A stretch of DNA of 64,000 nucleotides from Rhodococcus rhodnii (GCA_000720375.1 JOAA01000009.1:372001-436000), one strand, 5' to 3'. Positions 8,286-17,053 are shown, counted from the first letter of the stretch. Program-made: numbers and translations. The notes: generated by a model from the letters alone, not told the origin.

Positions 8286-9152
8286 TCAGCCGAAGGCCGC
8301 CAGCTTGTCCGGGTTCATCATCCAGAGCAGCTGGTCGATGCCGTTGTCCGACGCGGTGACACTGAGTACGCAGTAAATGTGGCCGTCTCGCCTGAGCACG
8401 GCCGCCGGCTGGCCGTTGACCTCCGCCCACGTGATGTCCGCGCCGGTCCAGAAGGTGTTCGAGTAGGCCTTGATGACCTTCGCCACCACCAGCCTGCCGA
8501 CCACCGGCACCTTGGAGGCGCCGCGGACCGTGCCGTTGCTGTCGGCGTAGCTCACGACATCGGCGGCGAGCAACTCCTCCAGCTTGGCCATGTCCCCATC
8601 CTTGGCGGCGGCCACGAACGCCGTCAGCAACCTCTTCTGCTCCGCCGCGCTCACCGGCGTCCGGCGTTCGGCGGCGAGATGCTTGCGTGCCCGGCTGACC
8701 AGCTGGCGCGCCGACGCCTCACTGACCTGGATGATCTCGGCGATCTGTGGATACGGATAGTCGAACGCCTCCCGCAGCACGTACGCGGCCCGTTCGGTGG
8801 GCGTGAGCTTCTCCAGCAGAACGAGCACGGCGATCTGCAACGCAGCGTCCCGCTCAGCTCCCAACTGCGGATCGGCCGAGGTGTCGACGGGCTCGGGCAG
8901 CCACGGCCCGACGTAGGTCTCGTGCCGTGCCCGGGCGGTCTGTCCCGCGTTGATCGCCAGCCGGGTGGTGACCGTCGCCAGGAACGCAGCGGGGTTCTTC
9001 ACCTCGTCGTGGTCGTAGTTCTGCCAGCGCAACCAGACCTCTTGCAGCAGGTCTTCCGCGTCAAGCGCGCTGCCCAGCATGCGGTACGCGATCCCGAACA
9101 GTCGCGGGCGTACTTCCGAGAACAACTCCAGCGCCACCGTACTCACAGTCAC
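8286..9152 (-). CDS. ECF41-family RNA polymerase sigma factor with SnoaL-like C-terminal domain
   Basis: A 288-residue SigJ/ECF41 protein. The sigma-2 region is at about residues 10-75 (AYRMLGSALDAEDLLQE), sigma-4 at about 105-165, and a SnoaL_2-like C-terminal extension follows. Two subfamily marks are clear: the linker motif YVGPWLPEP and the C-terminal NPDKL. In ECF41 proteins this extension acts as a built-in regulator that replaces an anti-sigma factor, so none is expected nearby. Several in-frame GTG codons (9152 to 9170) could start it, with no strong Shine-Dalgarno; 9152 was chosen because homology starts at once. It follows the monooxygenase gene by 32 bp and may be partly co-transcribed with it. 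Confidence 0.9.
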   Translation of the reverse strand: MTVSTVALELFSEVRPRLFGIAYRMLGSALDAEDLLQEVWLRWQNYDHDEVKNPAAFLATVTTRLAINAGQTARARHETYVGPWLPEPVDTSADPQLGAERDAALQIAVLVLLEKLTPTERAAYVLREAFDYPYPQIAEIIQVSEASARQLVSRARKHLAAERRTPVSAAEQKRLLTAFVAAAKDGDMAKLEELLAADVVSYADSNGTVRGASKVPVVGRLVVAKVIKAYSNTFWTGADITWAEVNGQPAAVLRRDGHIYCVLSVTASDNGIDQLLWMMNPDKLAAFG

Positions 9153-9184
9153 CACTGTAAACACGGACACGGGCTGTGCGCCCG

Positions 9185-10636
9185 CTATGCGCGTGTGAAC
9201 CGCATTGCGCCGTCGTCGATCTTGCCGAAGCGGAGGTTCACGACGTCGTGGGCGTAGCTCATCCCGAGTTGCCATGGTGCCCGGGACCCGGCTTTGGGGA
9301 ACTCGTGGATCGCGCGCAGCACGTAGCCCGCCTGGAAATCGAGCAACGGCTGCTCGGTCACGGTCGGGTCGTCGTTGGCCGGCACGCACCGGGAGTAGCC
9401 GTGGGCGTCCATGTGCCGCAGCAGACGGACGACGTACTCGCTGACCAGGTCGGCCTTCAGCGTCCACGAGGCGTTGGTGTAGCCGATGGTGAACACGAAG
9501 TTCGGCACACCGCTGAGCATCATTCCCTTGTACGCCATGGTTTCGGGCAGTTTCACGTCATGGCCGCCGACGATCAGCCGGATGCCGCCGAAGGCCAGCA
9601 GGCGCAGCCCGGTCGCGGTGACCACGACGTCCGCGTCCACTGTGGACCCGGACTTGAGCCGGATCCCGGTCGGCGTGAACTCCCGGATGTGGCCCGTCAC
9701 GACCGACGCGCGTCCCCGGCGGATCGCGCGGAAGAGGTCACCGTCCGGGGCCAGGCACAGTCGCTGGTCCCAAGGCTGGTAGCGCGGGTTGAAGTGGGTG
9801 TCGATGTCGTAGTCGGGCGGCAGTTGCCTGGCGGCCGCCTTGCGCAGCAGGGACTTCACCAGGCTTGGGCGGCGACGGCTGAGCTGGTAGATCAGGGTGG
9901 CCACGGCGACGTTCTTCCATCGGGTGATGGAGTACGCGCGGCGGTTGCCCAGCAGCTTGCGCAGCCGGTTGGCGATCTTGTCCTCACCCGGCATCGCGGC
10001 GATATACGTGGGGGAGCGCTGGAGCATGGTCACGTGCTCGGCATCGGAGGCCATCGCCGGAACAAGCGTCACGGCGGTCGCCCCGCTGCCGATCACGACG
10101 ACCTTCTTGTTCTTGTAGTCCAGGTCCGCCGGCCAGTGCTGCGGATGGACCACGGTCCCGCCGAACTGGGATATCCCGGGGAATTCGGGCGTGTGCCCAG
10201 CTTCGTAGTGGTAGTAGCCCGTGCACAGGTACAGGAACGATGTGGTGAGCTGGACCGGTTTGCCGTTGTGTTCGGCGTCGACTGTCCACTTGGAGTCCGC
10301 TGTGGACCAGGATGCCTGGACGACCCGGTGGCCGAACCGGATGTGCCGGTCGATGCCCGCGTCGGCCGCGGTTTCCCTGATGTACTCGAGGATCGACGGT
10401 CCGTCCGCGATGGACTTCGCCTGGGTCCACGGCCGGAACCGGTAGCCGAGAGTGTGCATGTCGGAGTCCGAGCGCACCCCGGGATACCGGAACAGGTCCC
10501 ATGTGCCGCCGATGGCTTCGCGGGCTTCCAGGATCGCGTACGTCCGGCGGGGGAACGCCGAGTGGATGTGGTGCGCCGCACCGATACCGGACAGCCCGGC
10601 ACCGATGATCAACACGTCGACATGCTCGGTGGTCAC
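9185..10636 (-). CDS. ethA: Flavin-containing Baeyer-Villiger monooxygenase, EthA-like
   Basis: A 483-residue FAD/NADPH monooxygenase closely resembling mycobacterial EthA over its whole length. Seen: the FAD motif GAGLSGIG near the N-terminus, the fingerprint FGGTVVHPQHWP (FxGxxxHxxxWP), the NADPH motif GSGATAV, and EthA-like blocks WDQRLCL, MAYKGMMLSG and YTNASWTLKADLVSE. Such enzymes insert oxygen next to a ketone to give an ester, and oxidise thioamides. The ATG overlaps the upstream SDR stop by four bases (10633-10636). The neighbours fit a cascade in which this enzyme converts a ketone made by the P450 and SDR into an ester for the hydrolase. The natural substrate is unknown. Confidence 0.92.
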   Translation of the reverse strand: MTTEHVDVLIIGAGLSGIGAAHHIHSAFPRRTYAILEAREAIGGTWDLFRYPGVRSDSDMHTLGYRFRPWTQAKSIADGPSILEYIRETAADAGIDRHIRFGHRVVQASWSTADSKWTVDAEHNGKPVQLTTSFLYLCTGYYHYEAGHTPEFPGISQFGGTVVHPQHWPADLDYKNKKVVVIGSGATAVTLVPAMASDAEHVTMLQRSPTYIAAMPGEDKIANRLRKLLGNRRAYSITRWKNVAVATLIYQLSRRRPSLVKSLLRKAAARQLPPDYDIDTHFNPRYQPWDQRLCLAPDGDLFRAIRRGRASVVTGHIREFTPTGIRLKSGSTVDADVVVTATGLRLLAFGGIRLIVGGHDVKLPETMAYKGMMLSGVPNFVFTIGYTNASWTLKADLVSEYVVRLLRHMDAHGYSRCVPANDDPTVTEQPLLDFQAGYVLRAIHEFPKAGSRAPWQLGMSYAHDVVNLRFGKIDDGAMRFTRA

Positions 10637-11481
10637 TCCGACTCCTCTTGCCGGGCCCGGATCTTGGCCTGGACGCGGGCCAGCACAGGGAAGTAGTGCG
10701 TCGGCGCGACCCTGGCCAGGAAATCGAACACGTACGCGTCCGGGCCGACCAGGACGCGGGCCTTGCCGCGTTCGACACCGCGGTGGATGATCTCCGCGGC
10801 CTTGTCCGCCGATGTCATGGCGATGTTCTGGAACTGGGCGGCCAGCACCTCCTTGGTCCGGCCGCGGCCCTCGGGATCGACCGGGAACCGTCCATTGCGG
10901 ACGATGTTCGTGTCGATCCCGCCCGGATGCACGTTGACCGCGCTCACGCCGGTGCCACGAAGTTCCTGGCGCAACGAGTCGGTGAAGCCCCGGACGGCGA
11001 ACTTCGAGGCGCAGTAAGCACTTTGCGTCGGCATGCCGAGCAGGCCGAACACACTGGAGGTGTTCACGATGACGCCCTCGTCCTGCTCGACGAGAATCGG
11101 CAGGAACGCGCGCGTGCCGTTGACCACGCCGTGGAAGTTGATGCTGTGCAGCCAGTCGTCGTCCTCGGGAATGGCGTCGATGACACGCGACGATGTCGCG
11201 ACGCCCGCGTTGTTGAACACCGCGGCCAGCGGAGCCGTCAGCCAGTCACGTACTTCCTCGGCGAACCGCCGCTGGTCGGCGGCGTCGCTGACGTCCATCA
11301 CCCGCGTGAGCACCGGCCCGGACAGCGAGGCCGCGGTCTTCTCCAGTTCGGCCTCGTCCACGTCGGCGATCGCGACCGGTGAGCCCAGCCGGGACAGTCG
11401 CTGGGCCAGGCTCCGGCCGATGCCGGAGGCGGCGCCGGTGATCATCACGGGCCGGCCGGTGAGCTTAGGAAGTCGACGCAT
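10633..11481 (-). CDS. Short-chain dehydrogenase/reductase
   Basis: A 282-residue classical SDR. The cofactor motif is TGAASGIG near the N-terminus, followed by NNAG, the catalytic Ser in VNTSSVFG and the YCASK active-site Tyr/Lys. The C-terminal extension (about residues 240-282) resembles SadH-like mycobacterial SDRs. The start is ATG 11481, preceded by a strong AGGAGGAC Shine-Dalgarno six bases away, which rules out the longer upstream reading. It overlaps the hydrolase end by 17 bp and the monooxygenase start by 4 bp. It is likely to oxidise a P450-made secondary alcohol to a ketone, or the reverse; this is inference from context. Confidence 0.88.
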   Translation of the reverse strand: MRRLPKLTGRPVMITGAASGIGRSLAQRLSRLGSPVAIADVDEAELEKTAASLSGPVLTRVMDVSDAADQRRFAEEVRDWLTAPLAAVFNNAGVATSSRVIDAIPEDDDWLHSINFHGVVNGTRAFLPILVEQDEGVIVNTSSVFGLLGMPTQSAYCASKFAVRGFTDSLRQELRGTGVSAVNVHPGGIDTNIVRNGRFPVDPEGRGRTKEVLAAQFQNIAMTSADKAAEIIHRGVERGKARVLVGPDAYVFDFLARVAPTHYFPVLARVQAKIRARQEESE

Positions 11482-12349
11482 CAGTCCTCCTGGCGTGCTT
11501 GTCGATGAGATCGAGCAGCACCGGCCAGGCCCCGGTTGGCAAGTCGTGGCCGAGACCTTTGATGCTTTCCAGCCGCGAACCCGTGATCGCCCGAACCGTC
11601 GCGGCGCCACCGGTCGGATTGACCATCCGGTCCCGATCACCGTGGATCACCAGCGTGGGCGCGGTGATCCGGCGCAGCGACGGCGTGCGGTCACCTGAGC
11701 GGAAGATCGCCGCGAGCTGCCTGGCCACGCCGCTGGGCGAGGGATCACGATCCCACGCGGTTCCGGCCTGCTCGCGGACCCATGTCTCGTCGAACGGGAA
11801 ACCGTGCGACCCGATGTGCCGGAATATCCGGATGGACCGGTCGATCGCTTCCTGGCGGGTTCGTCCGGGTCTGCCCGCCATCAGCAGCCACGTGGACAGT
11901 GCGGGGCGACCCACGCGGCGTGCGCCGGTCGTGGACATGATCGAGACGAGAGTGCGGACGCGTTGCGGGTTCAGGGCAGCCACGGTTTGCGCGATCATCC
12001 CGCCCATGGACACCCCGACGAGGTGCGCGGATTCGTAGCCGAGCGCGTCGAGCAAACCAACGGTGTCCGTGGCCATGTCGGTGAGGTCGTACTGCTGTGC
12101 GGGCCAACGGCGCATCACGGTCGCGATTGGACTGGACGGCCGGAACCGCATGTGCGTCGATTCGCCGACGTCACGGTTGTCGAACCGGACGACGCGATAG
12201 CCACGGTCCGCCAGTTGTTCGCAGAATGCCGTGGGCCAGCTGTGCAGTTGCATGCCAAGCCCGGCTATCAGCACCATCGGCTCGGCGGACTCGTCGCCGA
12301 ACTGTTCGTAGGCAAGGGAAATTCCGCGACCAACGTCCACTGCGCTCAC
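11465..12349 (-). CDS. Alpha/beta hydrolase
   Basis: A 294-residue alpha/beta-fold hydrolase with the nucleophile elbow GVSMGG, the segment DNRDVGEST near the oxyanion site, an acid region around IHGDRDRMV and the catalytic His in KGLGHDLP. This is the aclacinomycin-methylesterase/lipase-like group. The start is GTG 12349, whose GTGA overlaps the P450 stop by four bases. In this operon it is placed to hydrolyse the ester made by the Baeyer-Villiger enzyme. Specificity cannot be read from sequence. Confidence 0.86.
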   Translation of the reverse strand: MSAVDVGRGISLAYEQFGDESAEPMVLIAGLGMQLHSWPTAFCEQLADRGYRVVRFDNRDVGESTHMRFRPSSPIATVMRRWPAQQYDLTDMATDTVGLLDALGYESAHLVGVSMGGMIAQTVAALNPQRVRTLVSIMSTTGARRVGRPALSTWLLMAGRPGRTRQEAIDRSIRIFRHIGSHGFPFDETWVREQAGTAWDRDPSPSGVARQLAAIFRSGDRTPSLRRITAPTLVIHGDRDRMVNPTGGAATVRAITGSRLESIKGLGHDLPTGAWPVLLDLIDKHARRTDASTS

Positions 12350-13662
12350 GCCTGGGCTCCCGCGGTGGTCTCGACCGGTGACTTGGATGACTTGGCCCGG
12401 CGGCGCACGATCGCGAGGCCGCCTTGTTCCGGAGCGTTGGCCACGCCACGGGAGTGCCACCGCTCGCCCGGCTCCGCGGTGGGCAGCACGGTGAAATCAC
12501 GCAGCATGGTGCGCAGTACGACGTTCATCTCCATGTTGGCGAACGCGGCGCCGAGGCAGCGCCTGGTGCCGCCGCCGAACGGGATCCATTGGTAGAAGTC
12601 GGGTTTCTTGTCCAAGAAGCGGCCAGGGTCGAAGGTGCGCGGGTTTTCGAATACGGCCGGGTTGGCGTGGATCAGCGCGATGCTTACGATGATCGTGTAG
12701 CCCTTGGGCAGCGTCCAGGGGCCCAACCGCATGCTGTCGGCCTTGACTTGGCGGCCGACCAGGTCGATGACCGGGCGGATCCGTTGGACCTCCAGGATTG
12801 TCGCTTCACGCAGGGCTTTCTCGCCCGCGTCCACTTCGGCGACCAGGTCGTTCAGGACCGCTGGGTGACGGCGAAGTCGCTCGACCGCCCACGCCAGCGT
12901 CGTCGCCGTGGTCTCGTGCCCGGCGGTCAGCAGCGTGAGCAGCTGGTCGGCGACATCGCTGTGGCTCATCGGCGATCCGTCGTCGTAACGGCTCTGCAGC
13001 ATCATCGCGAGGACGTCGTCGCGCCCGTCGAGGTCGTCCGCCTTGGCGATCAGCCGCTCGATGATCGCGTCGTACTCGCGGCGCATCGCCCAGAACTTGC
13101 GCCAAGGGCCCCACTTTCCTTGGGGCAACGGCATTACCGCCAGCCGGGAGCCCAGGGCGACGAATTTGGGCAGCAGTTCGCGCAGCTCGTCGAACTCGGC
13201 ACCTTCGGCGCCGAACACCGCGCGCAGGATGGCGTTGAGGGTGATCCGCATCATCGACGGCAGCACCGGGAACGGCTGGTTCTCCGGCCACGAGGCCAGT
13301 TCGCGGACCGTCTCCTCTTCGATGATCTTCTCGTACGCGACCAGGCGACGGCCGTGGAACGGCGGAACCAGCAGCTTGCGCTGTTTCTGGTGGTTCTCAC
13401 CGCGCAGCGCGAACATCGAGCCGGGCCCGAGCACCCGGCCGAGGTCCCGGTCGATGTTGTCCAGCACGTCGGTGCCGGTCGTGAAGACCTGCTTGATCTG
13501 GGTGGGATCGCTGATCACCACGGCCCGGCCGAAGATCGGCACGTTGATGGTGAACGCGTCGCCGTAGCGCTCACGCAGCCGCCGCATGCCGCGCTGCGGC
13601 TTGGTCCACGCGTAGAGACCTTGGACGATGCGCGGAGCGGTGGGGCCTGGAGGGAGCGTCAT
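12346..13662 (-). CDS. Cytochrome P450
   Basis: A 438-residue soluble P450. The oxygen-activating I-helix motif is AGHETT (247-252), the ExxR pair is EVQR (291-294), and the heme loop is FGGGTRRCLG with Cys369 as the iron ligand. The overall look (CYP138-like, with a proline-rich N-terminus and no membrane anchor) suggests a hydrophobic substrate. It is the first gene of the operon with hydrolase, SDR and monooxygenase, and is divergent from a TetR gene across a nested palindrome. No ferredoxin or reductase gene is adjacent, so electrons must come from elsewhere in the genome. Confidence 0.92.
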   Translation of the reverse strand: MTLPPGPTAPRIVQGLYAWTKPQRGMRRLRERYGDAFTINVPIFGRAVVISDPTQIKQVFTTGTDVLDNIDRDLGRVLGPGSMFALRGENHQKQRKLLVPPFHGRRLVAYEKIIEEETVRELASWPENQPFPVLPSMMRITLNAILRAVFGAEGAEFDELRELLPKFVALGSRLAVMPLPQGKWGPWRKFWAMRREYDAIIERLIAKADDLDGRDDVLAMMLQSRYDDGSPMSHSDVADQLLTLLTAGHETTATTLAWAVERLRRHPAVLNDLVAEVDAGEKALREATILEVQRIRPVIDLVGRQVKADSMRLGPWTLPKGYTIIVSIALIHANPAVFENPRTFDPGRFLDKKPDFYQWIPFGGGTRRCLGAAFANMEMNVVLRTMLRDFTVLPTAEPGERWHSRGVANAPEQGGLAIVRRRAKSSKSPVETTAGAQA

Positions 13663-13680
13663 CGGTTTCCTTCCCGCCGT

Positions 13681-13720
13681 GGTACGTCACCGTACCGAAC
13701 CGACGGTACGCGCATGTACC
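13681..13720. promoter_or_regulatory. Nested inverted repeats between P450 and TetR genes (probable operator)
   Basis: CGTACCG (13691-13697) and CGGTACG (13704-13710) form a perfect 7-bp inverted repeat with a 6-bp spacer. An outer pair GGTAC (13681-13685) and GTACC (13716-13720) encloses it. The repeat lies in the 78-bp divergent gap and would let the TetR protein control both itself and the P450 operon. Binding is inferred. Confidence 0.65.
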
Positions 13721-13740
13721 ACCCGGTTTCAAGAGATATC

Positions 13741-14334
13741 GTGATAGGCGTGACGACTGTTGAGGACACCTTCCGGCAACGCCTGCTCGACGGCCTTGCC
13801 GCCGCGATAGTTCAGGACGGCTACCGCGCCACGACAGTCGCCGACATCGTGCGCAGGGCCAAGACCTCGCGGCGGACCTTCTACGAGCACTTCACCAGCA
13901 AAGAGGAGTGCTTCGCGGCGCTGCTGACCGAGGCGAACGCCGAGATGATCCGGTACATCACGGCGGCGGTGGATCCGAAAGCGCCATGGCAGCGCCAGAT
14001 CAGGCAGGCTGTCGAGGCATGGATCGCGTGCGCGGAGTCGACGCCGGCGATCATGGTCAGCTGGATCCGTGACCTGCCGTCACTCGGCTCGGCGTCCCGC
14101 CAGCTGCAGCGCGGCATGATGGACGCGTTCATCGACATGGTGCAGTCCCTGACGGACACCGAGGAGTTGCGTGCCGCGGGAGTCCGCCCGGTGTCCCGCC
14201 AGGAGGCGATCATCCTGCTCGGCGGGCTACGCGAGCTGATCGCGACGACCGTCGAGGACGGCGGCCGCCCGTCGGACATCTCGGAGGTCGCGGTTCGTTC
14301 GACTCTGGCCCTGCTTGGCCCGGCAAGCAGCTAA
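13741..14334 (+). CDS. TetR-family regulator of the P450/monooxygenase operon
   Basis: A 197-residue TetR-type protein. The helix-turn-helix spans about residues 10-55 (DIVRRAKTSRRTFYEHFTSKEE), and the C-terminal half is a helical ligand/dimer domain. Start choice: GTG 13741 is preceded by a weak AAGAGA; ATG 13714 would place coding sequence inside the operator, and GTG 13750 is also possible. It is divergent from the P450 operon and probably represses it until a hydrophobic substrate or product binds. Confidence 0.85.
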   Translation: MIGVTTVEDTFRQRLLDGLAAAIVQDGYRATTVADIVRRAKTSRRTFYEHFTSKEECFAALLTEANAEMIRYITAAVDPKAPWQRQIRQAVEAWIACAESTPAIMVSWIRDLPSLGSASRQLQRGMMDAFIDMVQSLTDTEELRAAGVRPVSRQEAIILLGGLRELIATTVEDGGRPSDISEVAVRSTLALLGPASS

Positions 14335-14346
14335 GGTGCCGGGGAT

Positions 14347-14952
14347 ATGGAGAAGTCCCCATCTCCGGCCCGCCGACGGCTGCTGATTGCGCTCGCCGCG
14401 GCGATTGTCGTGGTGGGCGCGGTGGTCGTCCTGCAACTGGCTTCGTCTGACGACACCAGTCCAACGGCCGCACCGCCCTCGACGGCGGTGCTTCATGTTG
14501 GCGGCAGCGCGGAGGCGCGCGCGTACGCGTGCGCGGCGTCGGGTGTGGACGCGGACAAGACCTGCGAGCGAATGGCCATGGACTACATGCGTCGGACGCA
14601 GCTGACCGCGCAGCAGCGGGCGGAAATCGCGGACAAGTCCGCTGAAGTGCGGTCTTTGCTGCCGCCTTTGCCTTCACGGGCGCCGACGTGCCCGACTCCT
14701 GGCGGCCCGTGCCGGATGAACGCCGGTCCGATCGATGCTGAGTACGTCGCCAAGGCATGGTCCACGGTTTTCCGTGCTGGGTATGAGGATGCGGTGATAC
14801 GCCTTGCCCGTGCGGACGATCCGGCCCCGCCAGGCACGATGGTTTATGGGATACCGGTCGGTTCCGGCTGCGTCGTTGGATATCGCAGCGACAGCGGCGA
14901 CAGCGGCAACGTTGCCGGAGTGTTGCCAGAGGGCGGTTGTCTCGCACCGTAG
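14347..14952 (+). CDS. Membrane-anchored or secreted hypothetical protein
   Basis: A 201-residue protein with a basic start (MEKSPSPARRR), one hydrophobic segment at about residues 12-31, a low-complexity Ser/Thr/Pro stretch, then an extracytoplasmic domain with several Cys residues (about 60-200) that could form disulfides. No family was recognised. It begins 12 bp after the TetR gene and may be transcribed with it. The likely place is outside the membrane, tethered by an uncleaved signal; function unknown. Confidence 0.65.
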   Translation: MEKSPSPARRRLLIALAAAIVVVGAVVVLQLASSDDTSPTAAPPSTAVLHVGGSAEARAYACAASGVDADKTCERMAMDYMRRTQLTAQQRAEIADKSAEVRSLLPPLPSRAPTCPTPGGPCRMNAGPIDAEYVAKAWSTVFRAGYEDAVIRLARADDPAPPGTMVYGIPVGSGCVVGYRSDSGDSGNVAGVLPEGGCLAP

Positions 14953-15023
14953 AACAACGCGTGACCTGCGTATGGACCGCTTTCTCCTAGGTAAGCATCG
15001 GAGCAAGCCGGTTAGCTGGTGCC

Positions 15024-15572
15024 ATGACGATGCCAACGCTTCCAATCAGGCTCGGTGAGCGCCCGAAAACCGGACCTGAGGTGCCGCACGTGCAACTCAC
15101 ACAGCTTGGGCCGCAGGCGATTCGAGACGAACTGACCCAGTGGATGTCCGGACGCTTTCCCGCGACAGTGACCGGACCGAGTGAGATCTCCGATCCGGCC
15201 AAGATGCGGCCGTGGATCGCGGCCACGTTCCCGGACGCGCCAGTCGCTGATGACATCCCCGTTGAGAAAGCGACGGCGTTGTTCCTGGACGGTGTCGATC
15301 CCGCCCCTGGTGCCGTGTTGTTGCCGCCCAGCTTGACCTTGGAGTTCGCCCACATCCACCCGGACGGCAGCCTGCACGTGGCGCTGTTGGCCGAGGACCG
15401 GCACGAGGTGCTCGACAAGGGCTGGGGTGAACCACATCCGTTGTTCTCGCCGCAGGTGAACGTGGTCATGGTCTACAGTCCTCGGACCTCGGACGAACTT
15501 CACGTCGCGCAGACCGTTCTCGAGGCGTCCTACCGATACGCGGCGGCCGACCCCGTTGCGATTCGGGCGTGA
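15024..15572 (+). CDS. Luciferase-domain (DUF5519-like) protein
   Basis: A 182-residue soluble protein. The C-terminal half carries the block LEFAHIHPDGSLHVAL followed by GWGEPHPL and VMVYSPR, the pattern of the small 'luciferase domain' family (annotated in many actinomycetes as luciferase or phospholipase-like, without known activity). The His-rich block suggests a ligand or metal site. It stands between a secreted protein and an Nramp-type transporter, both on the same strand, with gaps of 47-71 bp. No function can be assigned. Confidence 0.7.
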   Translation: MTMPTLPIRLGERPKTGPEVPHVQLTQLGPQAIRDELTQWMSGRFPATVTGPSEISDPAKMRPWIAATFPDAPVADDIPVEKATALFLDGVDPAPGAVLLPPSLTLEFAHIHPDGSLHVALLAEDRHEVLDKGWGEPHPLFSPQVNVVMVYSPRTSDELHVAQTVLEASYRYAAADPVAIRA

Positions 15573-15619
15573 TCTTGCTTCCCTGGTAGTTCCCAACGAG
15601 GACTGATCGGGGTGGGTCA

Positions 15620-17053
15620 ATGACGACTCGACGTGAGCCAACCGACGTGACCGACCGGTTTCCAGCAAAACACCTGGCACGCCCGCAGATCAGGCAACTG
15701 CCGGAACCGCCGGCGTCCACCTGGCGGATCATCGGCCCAGGCGTGATCGCGGCAGGCGTCGGGCTGGCGTCCGGTGAGTTCATCCTCTTTCCCTACATCG
15801 CCTCGCAGGTCGGCCTGGTCTTCGTCTGGGCGGCGCTGGTCGGCGTGGTCACCCAGTTCTTCCTGAACATGGAGATCGAGCGCTACACGCTGGCCACCGG
15901 CGAGACCGCGCTGACCGGGTTCAGCCGGTTCTGGCGGCACTGGGGCCTGGTGTTCGCGCTGCTGACGTACCTCGCCAACATCTGGCCGGGATGGGTAACG
16001 AGCTCGGCGAGCATGGTCACCTACCTGTGGGGTGGCAACGTCCGCTGGATCGCGATCGGCATGCTCATCGCGATCGGGCTGATCCTCACTCTCGCGCCGA
16101 TCGTCTACGTCGCACTGGAACGCGCCGAGATGCTCAAGGTGGCGATGGTGCTCGTGCTGGTCGTCGTCGGCGCGGCGTTCGCGATCACGGCGGACGCGTG
16201 GAGCGCCCTGCCGCAGATCGTCACGGAGGCAAGCGTGCCGGTCGAGCCGCTGGGGTTCGCGTTGCTGCTCGGCGCGCTGGCGTTCGCGGGCGCGGGCGGA
16301 GGGCAGAACCTGGTGCAGAGCAACTGGATCCGCGACAAGCAGTTCGGCATGGGCCGTTACGTCCCGCGCATCGCCAGCCCGGTGACGGGCAAGCCCGAAG
16401 CCGCGCCGAGTACCGGTTTCATCTTCGAACCGACTCCGGACAACCTGAGCCGGTGGCGGTCGTGGTGGCGGCTGGCCAACCGTGAGCAGTTGTACACCTT
16501 CGTGCTCATCACGTTCGTGTCGATCCTGTTCACGTCGTTGCTGGCGTATTCGACCGTGTACGGCAAGCCGGGCCTATCCAACAGCATCGGTTTCCTGCGT
16601 GTCGAAGGAGAACAGCTCAACGCGGCGGTCGGCGGCTGGTTCGGTGCGTTCTTCTGGTTCGTCGGCGCGTTCGCGTTGTTCGCCGCGGCACTGGGCATCG
16701 TGGACTACACGAGCCGGCTGGCCGCCGACGTGATCAAGACCGCCTATGCCCGGCAGGCCAAGGAAAGCTCGCTCTACTTCGGCCTTGTCTGGGCACTGGT
16801 GCTGGTCGGGTGCGTCGTGTTGCTCGCCGGGTTCGACCAGCCGTTGGTGCTTCTGGTGGTGTCCGCCTGTGTCGGTGGGCTGATGATGTTCATCTACTCG
16901 GTGCTGTTGATCGTCCTCAACCGCCGGGTGCTGCCGGCGGAAATCCGGATCACGTGGCCACGGATGGCCGCGCTGGGCTGGTCCATCGGCTTGTTCGGCG
17001 TGCTGTCGGTACTGACCCTCATCACACAGGGTGCCAAGCTGTTCGGGGGCTGA
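15620..17053 (+). CDS. Nramp-superfamily transporter lacking the canonical metal-binding motifs
   Basis: A 477-residue membrane protein with about 11 hydrophobic segments. The N-terminal helix region GPGVIAAGVG then LASGEF aligns with the Nramp TM1, but the DPGN metal motif is replaced by LASGE, and the TM6 MPH motif by GQN (GGGQNLVQSNW). A long cytoplasmic loop lies at about residues 240-285. These changes place it with divergent Nramp-related proteins whose cargo need not be Mn or Fe. The start is ATG 15620. Its 3' end overlaps the convergent TIM-barrel gene by 32 bp. Confidence 0.82.
   Translation: MTTRREPTDVTDRFPAKHLARPQIRQLPEPPASTWRIIGPGVIAAGVGLASGEFILFPYIASQVGLVFVWAALVGVVTQFFLNMEIERYTLATGETALTGFSRFWRHWGLVFALLTYLANIWPGWVTSSASMVTYLWGGNVRWIAIGMLIAIGLILTLAPIVYVALERAEMLKVAMVLVLVVVGAAFAITADAWSALPQIVTEASVPVEPLGFALLLGALAFAGAGGGQNLVQSNWIRDKQFGMGRYVPRIASPVTGKPEAAPSTGFIFEPTPDNLSRWRSWWRLANREQLYTFVLITFVSILFTSLLAYSTVYGKPGLSNSIGFLRVEGEQLNAAVGGWFGAFFWFVGAFALFAAALGIVDYTSRLAADVIKTAYARQAKESSLYFGLVWALVLVGCVVLLAGFDQPLVLLVVSACVGGLMMFIYSVLLIVLNRRVLPAEIRITWPRMAALGWSIGLFGVLSVLTLITQGAKLFGG

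Noticed and set aside
12424..13740. Upstream extension of the TetR frame across the P450 gene
   Set aside because: The extension is the antisense of the P450 gene; TetR homology begins after 13741.
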